Source: an uncultured Sphingomonas sp. (GTDB taxonomy: Bacteria; Pseudomonadota; Alphaproteobacteria; Sphingomonadales; Sphingomonadaceae). From it: a stretch of DNA of 51,724 nt. Every line of letters starts with the position of its first letter. Positions within the stretch are counted from its first letter, which is position 1. Position numbers and translations under genes: made by a program. Below the pieces are notes generated by a model that saw only the letters and a list, made by a program, of their open reading frames with translations, was not told the origin of the DNA and searched no databases. The DNA lies in contig NZ_CAJXWX010000030.1 in assembly GCF_913062585.1 (NCBI RefSeq), positions 1 to 51,724 of the forward strand. Reading direction: 5' to 3'. Positions 16,946 to 26,245 of the stretch are shown in pieces.

Positions 16946-17851
16946 GTGAAACACCTGCTTTGGAGCGCGGCTCCCCTGGCCCTTCTGCTGCTGTCGGGTT
17001 GCCAGTCCCGGTCCGAGGGGCCGGCGGCCGCCAAGGTCGACGGGCGCGACATCCCGGTGGCGACGCTGGACGCCGAGCTGAAGGACGCGCCGCCCAATAT
17101 CGACCGGGTCGCCTATCGCAAGACGATCCTGCCTCAGGTGATCGACCGCGACCTGCTGGCCCAGGCGGCGCGGCAGATGGGGCTCGACAAGACCGCCGAA
17201 TTTGCCATCGCGCGCGACCGCGAAGAACAGAAGCTGCTGATTGCGATGCTGGCGCAGAAGCTCGCCAACACGCTGCCCGCCCCGACCGGCCAAGCGATCG
17301 ACGTCTATATCGCTGCACATCCTTACGAATTCGCGCAGCGGCAGAAATTCTATGTCGACCAGATCCGCTTCGCCAAGCCGTCCAGCACCGAGGCGCTGAT
17401 GGCGTTGGGCCAGTATAAGACGCTCGACGCGCTGGCCGATGCCCTGACGCAGAATGCCGCGACCTTCACGCGCAGCCATGTGCTGGTCGACTCGGCATTC
17501 CTCGATCCCGCCATTGCGGGCGCGATGACCAAGCAGCCGCTGGGCGATCCGATCCTCGTGCCGCTGGACGGCTTCTACACCGCCAACGCGATCGTCCAGC
17601 GCATGGCGGAGCCGCTGACGGGGCCCGCCGCGCGCGGGCTGGCCGCGGAAATCCTGCGCCGCAAGGCGATCGCCGACGCGCTGGGCAAGGCGCTCCAGGA
17701 CCAGCGCAAGGCGGCGTCGATCGCCTACCAGCCGGGTTTCCAGCCTGCGGCCAAGACGTCCGGCACTAGCCCCGGCACCAGCAAGGTGGTCGAGGATGCG
17801 GCCGGACGCGCCGCCGGTACAGCGGGCGCGACGCCGGGCACTCGTCCGTAA
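16946..17851 (+). CDS. EpsD-type peptidyl-prolyl isomerase-like lipoprotein
   Basis: The 301-residue protein has a lipoprotein signal (PLALLLLSGCQS). The body resembles the SurA/EpsD family: an N-terminal helical chaperone part (AAKVDGRDIPVATLDAEL, then DRDLLAQAARQMGLDKTAEF) and a parvulin-like region around FYVDQIRFAKPS. Classical parvulin catalytic residues are not obvious, so isomerase activity is doubtful. EpsD proteins usually accompany exopolysaccharide or PEP-CTERM loci, and here the neighbour upstream is a PEPxxWA-CTERM protein and the neighbour downstream a glycosyltransferase. The GTG at 16946 is chosen because GGAG lies 8 bases upstream and the signal peptide starts there. Confidence 0.72.
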   Translation: MKHLLWSAAPLALLLLSGCQSRSEGPAAAKVDGRDIPVATLDAELKDAPPNIDRVAYRKTILPQVIDRDLLAQAARQMGLDKTAEFAIARDREEQKLLIAMLAQKLANTLPAPTGQAIDVYIAAHPYEFAQRQKFYVDQIRFAKPSSTEALMALGQYKTLDALADALTQNAATFTRSHVLVDSAFLDPAIAGAMTKQPLGDPILVPLDGFYTANAIVQRMAEPLTGPAARGLAAEILRRKAIADALGKALQDQRKAASIAYQPGFQPAAKTSGTSPGTSKVVEDAAGRAAGTAGATPGTRP

Positions 17852-18266
17852 GAGGCCGTCCCGATCGGCATTCGGGGTCGGCTTACTCCTCCCTCTCCCC
17901 TGTCCAGGGGAAAGGGAAGAATAGGCGACGCGGACGTTCTGCGACGCCCCGTACGGCGGCAGCTCATCTTCCCATCCCTTCGTCGTACAGCCGAACACCT
18001 GCATCGCCGGGGCTGCGCTTGCAGAACAGGGCGAAACCAGCCGGCCACCAGGCCGGCCAGGGAAAGCTGTCATTGCCATGCGGTAATGATCCGAGGCGCC
18101 CCTTCCCCGATCGCCCATGACCCGTTGTTTGGCCGAGCGATCAGAAGTTGCGGTGCAGCAAATATGTCATAAGATGTGCAACCATAGTGCCCCCGACGGG
18201 TTGACCTTCTCGGGAGAGGAGACTGGCGGATCTGCCGCTTTCCTCGTGCCTGCAAGGACATGCGAC
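17852..18266 (+). promoter_or_regulatory. Gene-free leader before the glycosyltransferase
   Basis: I see no convincing gene in this stretch. It contains a partial CTCCCCTG/CAGGGGA palindrome near 17895, a perfect 7-bp hairpin (GCCGGCC ACCA GGCCGGC, 18040-18057) and a candidate sigma-70-like promoter with TTGCGG at 18148 and TAAGAT at 18170 (16-bp spacer). Confidence 0.35.
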
Positions 18267-20537
18267 ATGGTGGATGCGAACGGAACCGTGATTGAACGAC
18301 TGGCGCTGATCGGAAACTTCCTGCCCCGCCAGTGTGGGCTCGCGACCTTCACCACCGATGTCTATTCCGCGCTGCGCAATCGTTTTCCCGACATCGCGGT
18401 CGACGTTTATGCGATGGACGATCATCCCGGCCGCTATGCCTATCCCCCGGCGGTGACCGCCGCCATTCCGCAGCATGAGCGGTCTGCCTATATCGACATG
18501 GCCCGCCGGATCGAGGCGAGCGGCGCCCAGGCGATCTGGGTCCAGCACGAATATGGCATTTATGGCGGCGCGGCGGGCGAGCATCTGCTCGCACTGCTCG
18601 ACCGCACGACCCTGCCGGTCATCGCCACGCTGCACACCATCCTGGAAAAGCCCTCCGCCGACGAGCGTCGGGTGATGGAAGGGCTGCTACGCCGGTGCTC
18701 GCGCATCATCGTGATGGCCGACAAGGGGCGCGACATCCTGCAGCGCGTCTATGGCGCCGATCCGCGCCAGATCGCGATGATCCCGCATGGCGTGCCCGAC
18801 CGGGCGCTGATGTCGCCCGAGGCGCTGAAGCCGCGTTTCGGTTGGGAAGGACGCAAGGTCGTGCTGACCTTCGGCCTGCTTGCCCCGAACAAGGGGATCG
18901 AGACGATGATCGAGGCACTGCCCGCGGTCGCCGCGAACCAACCCGAGCTGCTCTATGTCGTGCTCGGTGCGACCCACCCGAACCTGATCGCGCATGAGGG
19001 CGAGGCGTATCGCGACCGGCTGAAGGCGCTGGCGGACACGCTGGGCGTGTCGCAGAACGTCGCCTTCATCGACTCCTTCGTCGAGCATGATGAACTGCTC
19101 GACTATCTCCAGGCGGCCGATATCTACGCGACGCCCTATTCCAACCCCGCCCAGATTACGAGCGGCACGCTGTCCTATGCGGTGGGTGTGGGCAAGGCGG
19201 TGATCTCCACCCCCTATGTCCATGCGACCGAAATCCTGGACGACGATCACGGTGTGCTGGTCGGTTTCGGCGATGTGGGCGCGTTCGCGCGCGAGATCGA
19301 CCGGCTATTGTCCGACGAAGCGGCGCGCAACCGCTTGTCGAGCAGGGCCTATGCGCGCGGACGCACCATGACGTGGCCGCGCCTGGCCGAAGCCGCCGTC
19401 GAGCAGATCGGCATCGCCATCACCGCGCGCCCGCGCCGGATCGCAAGCCAGTATCAGAACGCGATCAAGCCGTTGACCCCCGACCTGTCGGCCGTCGAAC
19501 GGATGAGCGACTCAACCGGCATGTTGCAGCACGCCATCTATTCGGTGCCCGATCGTCGCCACGGCTATTGCATCGACGACAATGCCCGGGCGCTGATCTT
19601 CATGACGCAAGCGCCGGATATCGACCCGGTCACGCGCGACAAGTGGACCACCATCTACGCCTCGTTCCTGCAATATGCCTGGAACCCGGAGGCGCGACGC
19701 TATCGCAACTTCATGCGCTTCGATCGCACATGGTGCGAGGATGTCGGGTCGGAAGATTCCAACGGCCGCACCCTCTGGGCGTTGGGCGTCACCGCGCGCG
19801 ATGCACAGATGCCCAAGCATCGCGACTGGGCGCAGATGTGGTTCGACGCCACCGCCTCGCTCGCCTTGGATCTGGGATCGTTGCGCGCCCAAGCCTTTGC
19901 CATGCTGGGCGCCGCCGCCATGCTGGAGGCGCGGCCGGGCCATCAACTGGCCCGCGCCATCCTGGAAAAGCTGCCGCCGCTGCATCTGGCCTTGCTGGAG
20001 GAAGCACGGCGTCCCGAATGGCAGTGGTTCGAGATCGTGCTCGCCTATGACAATGCCCGGGTGCCGCAAGGCCTGATCGAGGCTGGGCGTGCGCTGGGGC
20101 GTCAGGACCTGATCGACTGCGGCATTTCCACGCTGGAATGGATCGTCGCCAAGCAGACCTCGCCCGAGGGGCGTTTCCGCGCGGTCGGCAGCGAAAGCTT
20201 CGGCCGCCCCTATGCCGATCCGTTGCAGTTTGACCAGCAGCCGCTGGAGGCGCAGGCGACGGTCGAGGCGTGCAGTTCGGCCTATCTGGCGACCGGCGAC
20301 GTGCGCTGGATCGCGGAGGGCGAGCGGGCTTATGGCTGGTTCCTGGGGGCCAACGACCTCGACCTGCCGCTGGCCACCGCGCATGACGGCGGCTGTTTCG
20401 ACGGGCTGATGCCGACCGGGCTCAACCGCAACCAGGGCGCGGAATCCATCCTGGCGCTGCAATTGGCGAATTGTGCGATTTCCAGCCTTTGCCAATCCGC
20501 CTCATCCATGGCAGGAGCCGAACGTCATATCGCCTGA
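18267..20537 (+). CDS. GT4 glycosyltransferase with C-terminal helical domain
   Basis: This large 756-residue protein has two halves. Residues about 1-390 are a GT4 glycosyltransferase: GNFLPRQCGLATFTTDVY at the acceptor site, WVQHEYGIYGG, IPHGVPDRALM, FGLLAPNKGIETMIEALP and the donor-site segment NPAQITSGTLSYAVG. Residues about 430-750 form an all-helical, Trp- and Asp-rich region (YCIDDNARALIF, EDSNGRTLWALG, WQWFEIVLAYDNAR) resembling an (alpha/alpha)6 glycoside-processing fold. The start at 18267 is chosen because AAGGA lies 8 bases upstream and the first 50 codons of the longer frame look non-coding. The GH130 gene 63 bp downstream is its likely functional partner. Confidence 0.85.
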   Translation: MVDANGTVIERLALIGNFLPRQCGLATFTTDVYSALRNRFPDIAVDVYAMDDHPGRYAYPPAVTAAIPQHERSAYIDMARRIEASGAQAIWVQHEYGIYGGAAGEHLLALLDRTTLPVIATLHTILEKPSADERRVMEGLLRRCSRIIVMADKGRDILQRVYGADPRQIAMIPHGVPDRALMSPEALKPRFGWEGRKVVLTFGLLAPNKGIETMIEALPAVAANQPELLYVVLGATHPNLIAHEGEAYRDRLKALADTLGVSQNVAFIDSFVEHDELLDYLQAADIYATPYSNPAQITSGTLSYAVGVGKAVISTPYVHATEILDDDHGVLVGFGDVGAFAREIDRLLSDEAARNRLSSRAYARGRTMTWPRLAEAAVEQIGIAITARPRRIASQYQNAIKPLTPDLSAVERMSDSTGMLQHAIYSVPDRRHGYCIDDNARALIFMTQAPDIDPVTRDKWTTIYASFLQYAWNPEARRYRNFMRFDRTWCEDVGSEDSNGRTLWALGVTARDAQMPKHRDWAQMWFDATASLALDLGSLRAQAFAMLGAAAMLEARPGHQLARAILEKLPPLHLALLEEARRPEWQWFEIVLAYDNARVPQGLIEAGRALGRQDLIDCGISTLEWIVAKQTSPEGRFRAVGSESFGRPYADPLQFDQQPLEAQATVEACSSAYLATGDVRWIAEGERAYGWFLGANDLDLPLATAHDGGCFDGLMPTGLNRNQGAESILALQLANCAISSLCQSASSMAGAERHIA

Positions 20538-20600
20538 TTGCGTCATCGCGTTCGGGGGATGGGATGAGCGTTTTGGGTAACATGGCGAGACAGTAGCGCG

Positions 20601-21884
20601 ATGGATTTGTTCAACCACCGGCTGCGGCTTCATGCCGATCCTTCGCGCGTCGTCGTGCGCCCCTTCCATATCGCCTGGGGCGGCGGCAACGGCGCGCCCC
20701 CCAGCCGGACCGAGCGTCTGGTCGACGAGGTGCTGGCCATGTCGCCGCAGGAGGCCCGCGACCAGCTGGAAACCGTGCTGAAGGACTTTGAGGCGCGGCA
20801 CTGGCAGACGCGGCGCGTCTTCATGACCCGCTACGACCAGATCGAGGATTTGCTGAAGCTCGACGGGTCGAAGATCAGCGACGAGAAGCGTCAGCTGATC
20901 GGCGCCTATTTCTGTCACGAATATAGCTATGCCGCCGCCGCGCTGATGAACCCGTCGGCGGTGCCGCATTTCGACCAGACCGGCATCCAGCCGGGGTCGC
21001 AGCGTATCCTGATGTCGATGCGCGCGGTGGGCGAGGGGCATATCTCGTCGGTCGCCTTCCGCGAAGGCATCATCAACGACCAGAATCAGCTGCGCTTGGC
21101 GCCCGAGCCGCCCTTTGCGACGGCGACCGACGTGCATGGCTGGGGCGACGACGATGTGCCGAGCGGCCCGATCACGGTGCATCGCCACCGCGATTCGACC
21201 CTGTCGGGCACCGTCATCTTCCCGATCACCAAGGCCCAGTCCAAGGGGCTGGAGGACATGCGGATCGTCCAGTTCACGCATGACGACGGTTCGGTCGAAT
21301 GGATCGGCACCTACACCGCCTATGACGGCGCGGGCATCCAGTCCGAGCTGATGCGCACCCGCGACTTCCGCGCGTTCGACTTGGTGCCGATGACCGGATC
21401 GGCGGCGCGCAACAAGGGCATGGCGCTGTTCCCGCGCAAGGTCGGCGGGCAATATATGATGATCGGGCGGCAGGACGGCGAGAATCTGTTCCTGCTCAAG
21501 TCCGACTCGCTGACCCATTGGGACGAGGGCGAGAAGATCCTGACCCCCGTCTATCCGTGGGAGCTGGTGCAGATCGGCAATTGCGGCCCGCCCATCGAGA
21601 CGGATGAGGGCTGGCTGCTGCTGACCCATGGCGTCGGCGCGATGCGCAAATATTCGATCGGCGCGGCTTTGCTCGACAAGAACGACCCGTCCAAGGTGCT
21701 GGGCCGGACGAAGCAGCCGATCCTGGCCGCGAAGGATCAGGACCGCGAGGGCTATGTGCCCAACGTCGTCTATTCCTGCGGCGCGATCCGCCACGCCGAC
21801 TCGCTGTTCCTGCCCTATGGCATCGCGGACAGTTCGATCGGCTTTGCGTTCGTGAAAATCAGCGAGCTGCTGTCGGCGATGTAA
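20601..21884 (+). CDS. GH130 family glycoside phosphorylase/hydrolase
   Basis: The 427-residue protein resembles glycoside hydrolase family 130, mostly mannoside phosphorylases acting on beta-mannosidic links. Family-like segments are RPFHIAWGGG, RRVFMTRYDQIEDLL, YTAYDGAGIQSELM, MALFPRKVGGQYMMIGRQDG, GNCGPPIETDEGWLLLTHGVG and EGYVPNVVYSCGAIRH. There is no signal peptide, so it acts in the cytoplasm. It follows the GT4 gene in the same direction and the two are probably cotranscribed. The exact substrate cannot be read from sequence alone. Confidence 0.85.
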   Translation: MDLFNHRLRLHADPSRVVVRPFHIAWGGGNGAPPSRTERLVDEVLAMSPQEARDQLETVLKDFEARHWQTRRVFMTRYDQIEDLLKLDGSKISDEKRQLIGAYFCHEYSYAAAALMNPSAVPHFDQTGIQPGSQRILMSMRAVGEGHISSVAFREGIINDQNQLRLAPEPPFATATDVHGWGDDDVPSGPITVHRHRDSTLSGTVIFPITKAQSKGLEDMRIVQFTHDDGSVEWIGTYTAYDGAGIQSELMRTRDFRAFDLVPMTGSAARNKGMALFPRKVGGQYMMIGRQDGENLFLLKSDSLTHWDEGEKILTPVYPWELVQIGNCGPPIETDEGWLLLTHGVGAMRKYSIGAALLDKNDPSKVLGRTKQPILAAKDQDREGYVPNVVYSCGAIRHADSLFLPYGIADSSIGFAFVKISELLSAM

Positions 21885-21935
21885 AAGCCCGGTGGCGCGT
21901 GTAGCGATACCTCGCGCCGTCAAGGCTCCTCTCTT

Positions 21936-22070
21936 CCTCCCCTGTAAGGGGAGGGGGACCATGCGAAGCATGGTGGAGGGGTGTCGCCCTTTGTAAGCAA
22001 AGCCCGCCCTCTCCCACCGGGACACCCCTCCGTCAGGGCTGCGCCCTGCCACCTCCCCTCGCAGGGGAGG
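21936..22070. repeat. Nested intergenic palindrome (135 bp)
   Basis: Outer hairpins CCTCCCCTGTAAGGGGAGG (21936-21954) and CCTCCCCTCGCAGGGGAGG (22052-22070) bracket a palindrome ACCATGCGAAGCATGGT (21958-21974) and an 11-bp inverted pair GGAGGGGTGTC/GACACCCCTCC (21975-21985 and 22021-22031). It fills the space between the convergent GH130 and OPT genes and may serve as a shared transcript end. Confidence 0.8.
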
Positions 22071-22097
22071 AATATCACTTCGCTCTCGTAGTGAGGG

Positions 22098-24074
22098 TCA
22101 GCGTGCCGCGGGTGGCAGGCTGACGGCCTGACGGCGGGTATAGCGATACAGCGCCGCCATGATCCCAAGGAACAGGATCGTGCCCCCGACCAGCGCGGGG
22201 GTGGCGAAGCCGTCGTCGACCAGCGCCAGCGGCGCGTCGGAATTGGTCAGATAGACGATTCCCGCAAATCCCACGCCCCACAGACTCTCGCCGACGATCA
22301 GGCCAGTCGCAGCCAGCACGCCCAGCCGCTCGGCCGCTTCGGGGTTGGCGCTGCGCCGGGCCCAGTGGTCATAGACATGGCCGACGACCGCCCCCAGCAC
22401 CACCGGCAGCGTCGCCGACATGGGCAGATAGATGCCCAGTCCCACGCCCAGCGGCGGCAGGCGCAGCCAGCCCAGCTTGCCGCAGATTTCGTCCGCGACG
22501 ATCACTGCGACGCCCACTAGCGCCCCGACCCCGATCATCGCCCAGTTCAGGTCGCCGCCCAGCACGCCCTTGGCCAGCGCCGAGATCAGCGCGGCCTGCG
22601 GGGCCGATAGGGCATTCGGTCCCGCGCCCGGGGTGCCCGCAAAACCCAGCGTAGCGTTGAGCAGGTCCAGCACCGGCGGGATCACCAGGCTGCCGAAGAC
22701 GACGCCGATCATCAGCGCCACCTGCTGTTTCCATGGCGTCGCACCGACCAGCTCGCCGGTCTTCAGGTCCTGGAGATTGTCGTTGGAGATGGTCGCGACG
22801 CCGAACACGATTCCGGTGACGATCAGCGCATAGGCGACCAGTGCCTGCGTCGTCTCCGGCGGGGTGCCGCGTCCGAACAGCCCGACCAGCAGCAACGCGG
22901 CGGCCAGGACGGACAGGATGCCGATGCCCGACACCGGGCTGTTCGACGCGCCGATCAGCCCCGCCATATAGCCGCACACGGCCGCGATCACGAGGCCGAT
23001 GAGCAGGATGAAGAGTAGCGCGCCGCCGATCAGCGCGACGCCCGATGCGGCCAGCGGCCCACCCGCGATCACCGACCAGAGCAGCCCCGCGATCGGTACG
23101 AGCGTCGCCAGCGTGACGGCGGCGACGATCCCGATCGGCAGGTCGCGCTCGCCGATCGCCAGCACCGCGCCGTCCCGCTTGGCCGAGGCGGCGGCGAGCG
23201 AGGAGCGGATGCCGCCGATGACTGGCCCGATGATCTTGAGGAGTGTCCAGATCGCCGCCACCCCGATCACGCCCGCGCCCAGGAAGCGGACGTCATGCGA
23301 AAAAATGCCGCCCGCCCACGCCGCGACCGGCCCGGTCGAGGGGGCCATGGCGGTCAGGATCGGCAAGGCCACCCACCAGCCGATCGCGATGCCGACCAGC
23401 ATCGCGATACCGACCGACAGGCCGACCAGATGCCCGACGCCGATCAATGCGAAGGACAGCCCGCCCGAAATCCCGGTCGCGCCCGCCCCGGTGCGGAACC
23501 AGACCGCGGCTTCGGCCACCGCCAGCTTGGTTTGGGTCAGGATGGCGAAACCCGCCGAGGCGAGGGCATTGACGACGATCAGGCGCAGGCCGGTGGCGCT
23601 CTCCGCCTCACCTTCACGACTGCCTGCGCCGACCTTCAGCACCTCGGCGGCGGCGCGGCCTTCCGGGTAGGGCAGGTCGGTGTCGACCACCAGCGCCCGG
23701 CGCAGCGGCACCGAAAACATCACGCCCAATATGCCGCCCGTCGCGGTGATTCCGGCGGTCAGCAGGTACGGAAAGCCCTGCCACCAGCCGATCATGACCA
23801 GCCCCGGCAGCACGAAGATGATCGCCGCCAGCGTCCCCGCCGCGGAGGCGACCGTCTGGACGATATTATTCTCCAGCACCGAGCTGTTCGGCAGATAGCG
23901 CAGGATCGCCATCGAGATCACCGCGGCCGGAATCGAGGTGGCGAAGGTCAATCCGACCTTCAGCCCCAGATAGACGTTCGCGGCGGTGAACAGCAGGGTG
24001 ATGATCCCGCCCAGCGCGATGCCGCGCAGGGTCAGTTCGGCAACGGGGGCGGCGGCGGGAGGCGTACGGCTCAT
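22098..24074 (-). CDS. OPT-family oligopeptide transporter
   Basis: The 658-residue integral membrane protein has about 15-16 hydrophobic segments and the OPT family opening ELTLRGIALGGIITLLFTAANVYLGLK (read in parts), with TFATSIPAAVISMAILR. The middle has IGASNSPVSGIGILS, and the later part DLKTGELVGATPWKQQ. The family takes up peptides or metal-chelate complexes by proton symport. The substrate is not predictable. It stands alone, separated by repeat-rich gaps on both sides. Confidence 0.9.
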   Translation of the reverse strand: MSRTPPAAAPVAELTLRGIALGGIITLLFTAANVYLGLKVGLTFATSIPAAVISMAILRYLPNSSVLENNIVQTVASAAGTLAAIIFVLPGLVMIGWWQGFPYLLTAGITATGGILGVMFSVPLRRALVVDTDLPYPEGRAAAEVLKVGAGSREGEAESATGLRLIVVNALASAGFAILTQTKLAVAEAAVWFRTGAGATGISGGLSFALIGVGHLVGLSVGIAMLVGIAIGWWVALPILTAMAPSTGPVAAWAGGIFSHDVRFLGAGVIGVAAIWTLLKIIGPVIGGIRSSLAAASAKRDGAVLAIGERDLPIGIVAAVTLATLVPIAGLLWSVIAGGPLAASGVALIGGALLFILLIGLVIAAVCGYMAGLIGASNSPVSGIGILSVLAAALLLVGLFGRGTPPETTQALVAYALIVTGIVFGVATISNDNLQDLKTGELVGATPWKQQVALMIGVVFGSLVIPPVLDLLNATLGFAGTPGAGPNALSAPQAALISALAKGVLGGDLNWAMIGVGALVGVAVIVADEICGKLGWLRLPPLGVGLGIYLPMSATLPVVLGAVVGHVYDHWARRSANPEAAERLGVLAATGLIVGESLWGVGFAGIVYLTNSDAPLALVDDGFATPALVGGTILFLGIMAALYRYTRRQAVSLPPAAR

Positions 24075-24186
24075 GCGCGCAGATGTGGCAGATGGCGGGC
24101 CGCGCGCCTAGGGTTTCGTGTGGGGTGTGTAGCGGGGCGTGTGCTTCGCCTTCGCTTGGTGCGAACGGGGCGGGGGATGGATGGTC

Positions 24187-24300
24187 CATCCTGGTCAGCG
24201 AGCGGGTCTTCTCCGACATCCGTTCAGCGGGCGGGGGATTCTCCGACATCCGTTGAGCGTGCGGGGCAGTCTCCAACATCCGTTCAGCCTGAGCGCAGTC
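24187..24300. repeat. 30-bp tandem repeat array
   Basis: Three units with an exact 30-bp period start at 24211, 24241 and 24271, each opening CTCC(G/A)ACATCCGTT(C/G)AGC. A fourth, more diverged unit precedes them from 24187. The last unit runs without a break into the left arm of the inverted repeat at 24280. The 441-bp gap 24075-24515 contains only this array and the inverted repeats. Confidence 0.85.
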
Positions 24301-24502
24301 GAAGGCCAAGGGAATCCACCCGCCAAAAATCCGCCGCCACCCCGGCGAAGGCCGGGGTCCAGTTGCCGCGAAGTCCGTGGCGTTGGAAGGCAAGGGCGTC
24401 GCGCCTTCGATATCGCATTGCAACTGGACCCCGGCCTCCGCCGGGGTGGGGGCTTGGGGTAGCCCGATTCCCTTGGCCTTCGACTGCGCTCAGGCTGAAC
24501 GG
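24280..24502. repeat. Nested double inverted repeat (223 bp)
   Basis: The outer arms 24280-24315 and 24467-24502 are 36 bp and perfectly complementary (CCGTTCAGCCTGAGCG at the left edge). The inner arms 24338-24366 and 24420-24448 are 29 bp with one mismatch (CACCCCGGCGAAGGCCGGGG), and each inner arm is itself a hairpin. The outer arm is the same family as 13741-13827 and 41787-41938, but with the arm order reversed relative to 13741. Confidence 0.9.
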
Positions 24503-24515
24503 AGGTTGGGGAGGA

Positions 24516-26126
24516 TCAACCCCGGAACAGATTCCCCAGTACGCCCCGAACCACCGCGCCGACGATCCCGCCACCGCTGTTGCTCGACCGCCGCCTGGAG
24601 CCGGTCCCGAACACCTGCTTGCCGATCTCGTTGGCGACCTGTCGCCCGATCGAGGAACTGGCGGCGCGTGCGGCGCTGTTCGCCATCTTGGCCCAAGGCG
24701 AGTTGGCCGCCTCCCGCTGTTCGGCGATGCGCGCGCGTTCCGCTTCCTTGGCGGCCTTCGCATCGGCCTTGGCGGCTTGTGCGGCCTGTTTGTCCGCCTC
24801 GGTCTGCGCCTTGGCCTCGGCGGCGGCAGCAGCGGCTTCCTGCGTCTTGGCGGCGAGCAATTCCTCGGCCGACTCGCGGTCGACCGCCTGGTCGTATTTG
24901 GTGCCGACCGCGTCGGTTTCGACTAGGACCTTGCGCTCCTCAGGGGTGACCGGGCCGACCCGGCTGCGCGGCGGGGCGATCAGGGTGCGTTCGACCGGCG
25001 ATGGCGAGCCGTCGGGCTGGAGCAGCGAGACCAGCGCCTCGCCGACCTTCAGCTCGGTGATCGCGGTCGCGACATCGACGCCGGGATTGGCGCGAAACGT
25101 CTCGGCGGCCGATCGCACCGCCGCCTGGTCGCGCGGGGTGAAGGCGCGCAGCGCGTGCTGGACGCGATTGCCCAGCTGACCCGCGATCTTGTCGGGCACG
25201 TCGATCGGATTCTGGGTGATGAAATAGACGCCGACGCCCTTCGACCGGATCAGCCGCACGACCCGCTCGATCGTATCGACCAGGGCGGGGGCGGCATCGT
25301 CGAACAGCAGATGCGCCTCGTCGAAGAAGAAGACGAGCTTGGGTTTGTCGGGATCGCCGATCTCGGGAAGCTGCTCGAACAGCTCGGAGAGCAGCCACAA
25401 CAGGAAGGTGGCGTAGAGTTTGGGGCTGGCCATCAGCTGGTCGGCGGCCAGGATGTTGACCATGCCGCGTCCCGCATCGTCGGTGCGGATCAGGTCGCCG
25501 AGTTCCAGCGCGGGCTCGCCGAAGAAATGCTCGGCCCCTTGCGTACGCAATTGGAGCAGCGCGCGCTGGATCGCGCCGACCGATTGCTTGGACACATTGC
25601 CATAGGTGGTGGTCAGCTCTTCGGCCCGCGCGGCGCAATCGGCCAGCATCGCCTGCAGGTCGTCCAGGTCGAGGAGCAGCAGCCCCTCCTTGTCCGCGAT
25701 GTGGAAGGCGATGGTCAGCACGCCTTCCTGCGTCTCGTTCAACCCCATCATCCGCGACAGCAGCAGAGGGCCCATCTCCGATACGGTGGCGCGGACCGGG
25801 TGGCCCTGCGTTCCGAACAGGTCCCAGAACTGGACGGGCGCGGCTTCATAGGCCCAGTCGGTCATGCCCAGTTCGGCGGCGCGCGCGGTGAAGGCGGCGT
25901 GGGTCTTGCCCTGCGGCGATCCGGCCATGCCCAGGCCCGACAGGTCGCCCTTCACGTCGGCGACGAAGCTGGGCACGCCCGCGCGGGAGAATCCCTCGAC
26001 CATGGTCTGCAGAGTCACGGTCTTGCCGGTGCCGGTCGCGCCCGCGATCAGGCCGTGCCGGTTCGCGCGCTTGAGGTCGATCGCTTGGGGCTTGCCGCCG
26101 CCCATGCCGATGAAGATGCCGTCCAT
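24516..26126 (-). CDS. DUF853 / HerA-like ATPase (YjgR type)
   Basis: This 536-residue ATPase has Walker A GATGTGKT (about residues 30-37) and Walker [13 protein letters not shown], plus [28 protein letters not shown], the typical ending of the DUF853/YjgR group related to HerA and FtsK motors. A long Ala/Lys/Glu-rich coiled coil (about 420-480) leads to a basic, Gly-rich tail ending [12 protein letters not shown]. The cellular role of the family is not established. It is a single gene between two repeat or terminator regions. Confidence 0.87.
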   Translation of the reverse strand: MDGIFIGMGGGKPQAIDLKRANRHGLIAGATGTGKTVTLQTMVEGFSRAGVPSFVADVKGDLSGLGMAGSPQGKTHAAFTARAAELGMTDWAYEAAPVQFWDLFGTQGHPVRATVSEMGPLLLSRMMGLNETQEGVLTIAFHIADKEGLLLLDLDDLQAMLADCAARAEELTTTYGNVSKQSVGAIQRALLQLRTQGAEHFFGEPALELGDLIRTDDAGRGMVNILAADQLMASPKLYATFLLWLLSELFEQLPEIGDPDKPKLVFFFDEAHLLFDDAAPALVDTIERVVRLIRSKGVGVYFITQNPIDVPDKIAGQLGNRVQHALRAFTPRDQAAVRSAAETFRANPGVDVATAITELKVGEALVSLLQPDGSPSPVERTLIAPPRSRVGPVTPEERKVLVETDAVGTKYDQAVDRESAEELLAAKTQEAAAAAAEAKAQTEADKQAAQAAKADAKAAKEAERARIAEQREAANSPWAKMANSAARAASSSIGRQVANEIGKQVFGTGSRRRSSNSGGGIVGAVVRGVLGNLFRG

Positions 26127-26164
26127 GGGGGCATCTTATCGCCTGTGCGCGTGACGGAAATAGG

Positions 26165-26200
26165 AAAAGGCCGCCGCATCCGGAGATGCGACGGCCCTTT
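26165..26200 (-). terminator. Terminator of the Do-protease gene
   Basis: The stem CGCATC/GATGCG plus GGCCG/CGGCC has a 4-nt loop and one mismatch. Read on the minus strand it ends in a T-run from AAAA at 26165-26168. It lies 46 bp beyond the protease stop codon. Confidence 0.75.
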
Positions 26201-26245
26201 GATTCGGCAAGCCATTCTTCCTCTCCGGGGAGAGGGCGAACGGAC

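Noticed and set aside
20502..22052. Minus-strand frame of 516 codons opposite the GH130 gene
   Set aside because: It is antisense to a recognised enzyme and its sequence has the same shadow composition, with no domain visible.
24187..24300. Possible CRISPR array because of a 30-bp period
   Set aside because: The whole 30-bp unit repeats with no unique spacers, and no cas genes are in the window.
23295..24926. Plus-strand frame of 543 codons covering OPT antisense, the tandem array and DUF853 antisense
   Set aside because: It crosses two real genes on the other strand and repetitive DNA; the repeated SVERAG-type peptide comes only from the 30-bp DNA repeat.
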